Part shown: positions 60,702 to 64,000 of the stretch, one piece after another
How positions within the stretch are numbered: the first letter of the stretch is position 1
How the letters are laid out: every line of letters starts with the position of its first letter
Source of the DNA: Symbiodinium natans
Taxonomy: Eukaryota; Sar; Dinophyceae; Suessiales; Symbiodiniaceae
Direction of reading: 5' to 3'
Assembly: GCA_905221605.1 (NCBI GenBank)
Contig: CAJNDS010002262.1
Span: forward strand, 469,873 to 533,872
Length of the DNA: 64,000 nucleotides
Program-made: the position numbers and the translations under genes
The notes under the pieces: generated by a model
What the model was told of the DNA's origin: nothing
Database searches by the model: none
What the model saw: only the letters and a program-made list of their open reading frames with translations

Positions 60702-60976
60702 GACTCTTGCAGGCTTTTTGCAAAAAAGTGAAACTTCTGTTGATCCACAACGCAAGCATGCAAATAAATGGAATTCTCAATCAAAAACATCAAGCACAGT
60801 CCCTTGTGTTCCACCTTCTGGAAAGGAACCTCCACAGTGCAGAACAAATTGCCAGACGACCAATAACTGTGTGGAGTACGGAAGCAGTGTCTATTTGTGA
60901 AAAATTTATGAACCAGCTTTTCCAAAAAAATGGACAGAGTTTCTGCAGACCCAACCCCCCTCCTCTTCAGGGTCAT
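60269..60976 (-). CDS. Overlapping frame, probable N-terminal part of the transposase-like gene
   Basis: A 235-codon frame on the same strand but in another phase overlaps the N-terminal third of the transposase frame. Its upstream half is protein-like (FCTVEVPFQKVEHKGLCLMF; SIYLHACVVDQQKFHFFAKS; MEVKFPWELQDAIVFELLQK). It loses that character just where the other frame becomes basic and coding-like, near the AAAAG run around 60610. The two could be joined by a one-base shift, by a small intron, or by a disabling frameshift in an old copy. Which one cannot be told from the sequence alone. Confidence 0.45.
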   Translation of the reverse strand: MTLKRRGVGSAETLSIFLEKLVHKFFTNRHCFRTPHSYWSSGNLFCTVEVPFQKVEHKGLCLMFLIENSIYLHACVVDQQKFHFFAKSLQESWQKHLQWLPAGNMEVKFPWELQDAIVFELLQKSKPRPKQLPEQRLLVTARNDSLEIEMNLPHLKPMPQDRSLPKWRSIFARRSRGRSRRMQKRIWRSSQSSRQRTRASGRTQIRVLRVLAESGDVLRCLLAAQFKIATAWMEF

Positions 60977-61620
60977 TTCCCTCCCTCCCCCACATCGGCT
61001 AAAGGGGGCAAATTGGGCCTCCGCCCTTGCCCCCTTCAGCCAATGTGAAGGACAGACACAAGTAGGTTTTTGAATTTCAAAACAAAAATGTTTCAGGCAA
61101 TTTGTACAAACATTTCATGTGCAGGTTGTGGGCCTTGCATTATTGAATCTGGAATCTCTTTCTCAGTTCATTCTTTCGTTTTGCACTTTCTTTGCTGAAG
61201 AAAAAAAAACTAATCTTGTTGACAAGTGCACAAATTGGCATTTTTGGGATTTGTTGTTCATTTACTCAAAAAAATTCATGTTCATGTTTCTTTAAAATCT
61301 GTTGGAAACACCAATTTAAATTGATTTAGAATGCATTAATGCCATATTAGAATAATGAAAGCTGAGATGTCTTTGAACTTGTACACTGGATCTCAGAAGA
61401 TGAAAGAAATTATGAAAAAAGAAGATTTTTTGCTTTCTAAAGAATCATTGTTAACAGAGCACGTGCCATGGTGCTTCTTTTAAAGATGCAGCATCAGAAG
61501 TGCTGCAGCATCTTTATTAGATGTGGCACCACAGGTGTTAATGTTTTGCCACCTGTGGTGCATCGCCCAAGAAAAGAATGTGCCATTGAAGATGGCAAGA
61601 CTGCCACCTGTGATGCCGCG
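60977..61620. other. AT-rich spacer, no supported gene
   Basis: The stretch left of 61100 contains a near-palindrome (CATCGGCTAAAGGGGGCAAATTGGG / CCCCCTTCAGCCAATGTG). The rest is AT-rich with A and T runs. No coding feature is supported. Confidence 0.4.
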
Positions 61621-61627
61621 CCCGCCC

Positions 61628-61745
61628 AGTTTAAGAGGCCTAATTATACTGGGCCTTCTTCGCGAGGTTCCAGGGAGCAGTTTAAGAGGCCTAATAACTG
61701 GGCTTGCTTCGCACGGGTTGCAGGGAGCAGTTTACGAGGCCGAGC
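61628..61745. repeat. 49/50-bp tandem repeat, right copy
   Basis: CAGTTTAAGAGGCCTAAT begins at 61628 and 61678, and a variant CAGTTTACGAGGCC begins at 61728. The units match those at 58441-58738 in both sequence and orientation. Confidence 0.88.
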
Positions 61746-61779
61746 ACCTGGGCCTTCTTCGCGACGTTAGGCTCGCGTC

Positions 61780-62032
61780 TCAAACCTCCCCTTCAGGCCC
61801 TCCTTGAAGCCTCCCTGTGAAGCTTCCCTTGAAGCCCCCCTTCAAGCCCCCAAGCCCCCCTTGAAGCCCCCCTTCAAGCCCCCCTTGAAGCCCCCCTTGA
61901 AGCCCCCCTTGAAGCCCCCCTTGAAGCCCCCCTTGAAGCCCCCCTTCAAGCTCCCCCCTTCAAGTCCCCCCCTTCAAGCCCCCCTTCAAGCCCCCCTTCA
62001 AGCCTTCGACCCTTCGCCCCCCCCCTCCCCCC
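61780..62032. repeat. CCCCCTTGAAGC minisatellite, right copy
   Basis: About twenty copies of a 12-base unit CCCCCTTGAAGC or CCCCCTTCAAGC run in tandem. The Lys-Pro-Pro-Leu frame across it is a repeat artefact. It matches the array at 57739-58005. Confidence 0.93.
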
Positions 62033-62308
62033 TAAAATTTTGGACGTAGGTTGTTTTTCAAAAAACCCAAGTTGCAGTCAACATGCAGCTGCTTGGAATA
62101 AGGGCGGCTTGTCTATGCAAGCACCGCAGAATTCAGCCAAATTGGAAGCTAGAATTAAAGAGAAAACCAGAACGGCTCAAAATCTGACACTCTTGAGAGT
62201 GTACAGCAAGTTGTAAACATGAACCCAAATCTTCTTTCCACCAAGCTTCATGCGGAACCACTCTTTGCATACGTGGGTCCACGGTCCAGCTTGTGAAGAC
62301 TTGTAAAT

Positions 62309-63426
62309 TTGAGCTGTTGGTTTTGGCTAATGGCTCTGGAGTTCCTAAAAGCCAGCCCTAAGCCCCCAGGACCGCGTTTTAAGACCAGTTCCCGCCAAAT
62401 CAGAGAGGAAGGACTTGCCCCCACAACCAAACAGCCAGAGACTACGCCACAACAGAGGCCAGTTTTGAAACACAGATGCAAGAGAGGGGCGGCCATCGTA
62501 AAAAGACGGTTTTCTTGGAATCTTTCTGAGTTTGGTGTGCTCGAAGAATGGACCCAAGGGCAAACTATAGACGTGTCAAGGGGGTCTTACCGAAAAACTC
62601 TTGGAGGTTCTGGTGGATTTTGCCGCTCAAAAGAGCATCACTCCAACTGTGCCTTCCACAGCAGCTCAAGACCATCAGCGGCGATCAAATACAAGGATAG
62701 CTGGAAGTTTCTTGAACAAGAAAAAGATCTCTTTCACCTCGACTACAATGAACATCACTCACGGCTGGCTGTCTACACCCCTGCAAGAGGCAGACCACCA
62801 ATGGAGACGACATCTTGTCCTCCGCCAGCTTCCACCACGGACACCATCCATCTCCATTTTGCTGAAAGCCTGTGGGAACAAAGAGACCCCATGCAAAGAG
62901 CATTGATGAACGCAACATTTGCCTAGTGAAAGAAGCGTTCTGGTCTGTTTGGCTGGGATTTGAACAGCGTGTTGATGAAAAACTACCTCTAGAAAGCCAT
63001 CTGTTTGTCAAGGCCATGAGGAACTCTGGTGGGATGCATAACTTGTTTTATGTGTCCAAAGCACGTCGTTGGAAAGACTTCTTCTTTCGGATTTTAGTCG
63101 TTACTCTCAAGTCAGACCCATCAAAGAGCTGCCTCAGACTTTGGGAAATCAAGCGGACTCGGACCATCGATCGAAACATCAAACTTGATGGATCCTTCGG
63201 AATCTTCAAGGTGCGCAAAGCAGCTTTGTCAAACTCCACTGGTTCCTTGGCACGAAGAGCTAAAGATCCAATCGAAAGGCTTTTCTACCCAGCGGAACAA
63301 AGACTCAAGGGTCCCCTCCCCCCCCCCCTCACAAGCCCCCTTCAAGGGTCCGACCCTTCAGCCTCGGGGGCTTCAAGCCCCCCTTCAAGCTCCCCTTCGT
63401 ACGAAGGGAGCGGGCAGCCCCCATAA
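62309..63426 (+). other. Plus-strand frames of unknown nature, possibly a broken repeat-family gene
   Basis: Three overlapping frames are open: 62309-62926, 62601-62906 and 62872-63426. The third contains a protein-like section (EAFWSVWLGFEQRVDEKLPL; LFVKAMRNSGGMHNLFYVSK; WKDFFFRILVVTLKSDPSK) before running into the CCCCTTCAAGC minisatellite at 63318. Coding character appears to shift between frames, as in a frameshifted copy or a spliced gene. No family is recognised. The stretch lies inside the same repeat-bounded island as the transposase. Confidence 0.35.
63318..63425. repeat. CCCCTTCAAG minisatellite, short third copy
   Basis: Units like CCCCCTTCAAG recur here between other sequence, matching the arrays at 57739 and 61780. 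Confidence 0.7.
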
Positions 63427-63794
63427 TTGTAAGAACGCCACGTGCCTGATCGAGATCTTCTTGACCTCCTCTGTACCGTGTCTTAATTAATCGCAAAAGA
63501 GATCCAGTGCATTGACCTTTCCTCAAACACGTCCGATGTTTAGCCGCATTGCGAAAAAACACTCTTGAGGATTTTCTTGGTATTCGTGAACAACAATGTC
63601 AGGATTTGCAGACCGACACGGGCACCTCGTCCTGGGTCCTGAGACCACGATATTGAGGTACCCCGTGAAGGTCTGGTGCATCTGACGCATTACCTCATCA
63701 CCACACGCAGCTTGTGCTTGCATCAAAGTCACCCCGAAAGGGGTGGAATATTGTCACGACGACTGCGGGATGATTTGGTGCAAGGGAAGATGAA
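63427..63794. other. No supported gene
   Basis: Only short frames occur on either strand, without borders or recognisable domains. Confidence 0.4.
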
Positions 63795-63820
63795 GTAGTA
63801 GTAGTTATAGTAGCAGTAGC

Positions 63821-63905
<85 letters not shown>

Positions 63906-63933
63906 TAGTAGTAGTAGCAGCAGCAGTAGCAGC

Positions 63934-63983
<50 letters not shown>

Positions 63984-64000
63984 GTAGTCGTAGTCGTAGT
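63795..64000. repeat. TAG trinucleotide microsatellite, continuing past the edge
   Basis: A nearly pure TAG/AGT run, broken by a few CAG units near 63918, fills the right end of the window. Confidence 0.97.

Noticed and set aside
61804-62049. Lys-Pro-Pro-Leu repeat protein
   Set aside because: It is a translation of the 12-base minisatellite; 12 is divisible by three, so the frame stays open automatically.

Overview
This window is nuclear DNA from a eukaryote, most likely a dinoflagellate of the Symbiodinium/Suessiales kind. Three things point there. The genes are broken into many very short exons (19-97 nt) that can be joined in phase by hand. Many intron donors are GC or GA instead of GT, while acceptors are AG, usually followed by G. 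Short TTTAGGG-type arrays sit inside introns. Every multi-exon gene I could support lies on the minus strand, so the first 54 kb looks like one unidirectional gene cluster. Most long uninterrupted frames here are not genes, because real exons are short.

Layout from right to left, the direction of transcription. 63.8-64 kb is a TAG microsatellite. 62-63.4 kb holds plus-strand frames of unknown nature. 57-62 kb is a repeat-rich island around a transposase-like gene (IS1595/ISXO2/Merlin type) flanked by the same minisatellite families on both sides. 54.37-54.94 kb is a large CAA/CAC tract followed by an ATTTC array. 52.4-54.1 kb encodes a multi-pass membrane protein with a possible C2-like sandwich. 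37-52 kb contains scattered minus-strand exons that I could not name (one signal-peptide first exon and one clear last exon among them) and an inverted repeat of about 0.57 kb at 42.73-43.30 kb.

36.5-25.2 kb is the gene for DRC2/CCDC65, a nexin-dynein regulatory complex subunit of motile flagella, with 30 exons placed. One of its introns (33012-28602) contains a complete second gene on the same strand. That gene has six exons summing to exactly 637 codons. It encodes an EndoU endoribonuclease joined in one reading frame to a glutamyl-tRNA-synthetase-type anticodon-binding domain. 24.05-21.85 kb is a further minus-strand gene with NPF motifs, possibly an endocytic adaptor. From 21.3 kb to the left edge runs DDX47/RRP3, a DEAD-box helicase of ribosome biogenesis, with 17 exons placed. 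Its exons are split by a single 17,257-nt intron between motif II and motif III. That intron contains at least one other same-strand gene (16.6-15.0 kb), possibly a 2-oxoglutarate/Fe(II)-type oxygenase, and a TTTAGGG array.

Of 46 donors inferred by hand in DDX47 and DRC2, 22 are GC, 16 GT and 8 GA. The five donors of the nested EndoU gene are all GT. The most novel item is the EndoU-anticodon-domain fusion and its position inside another gene.
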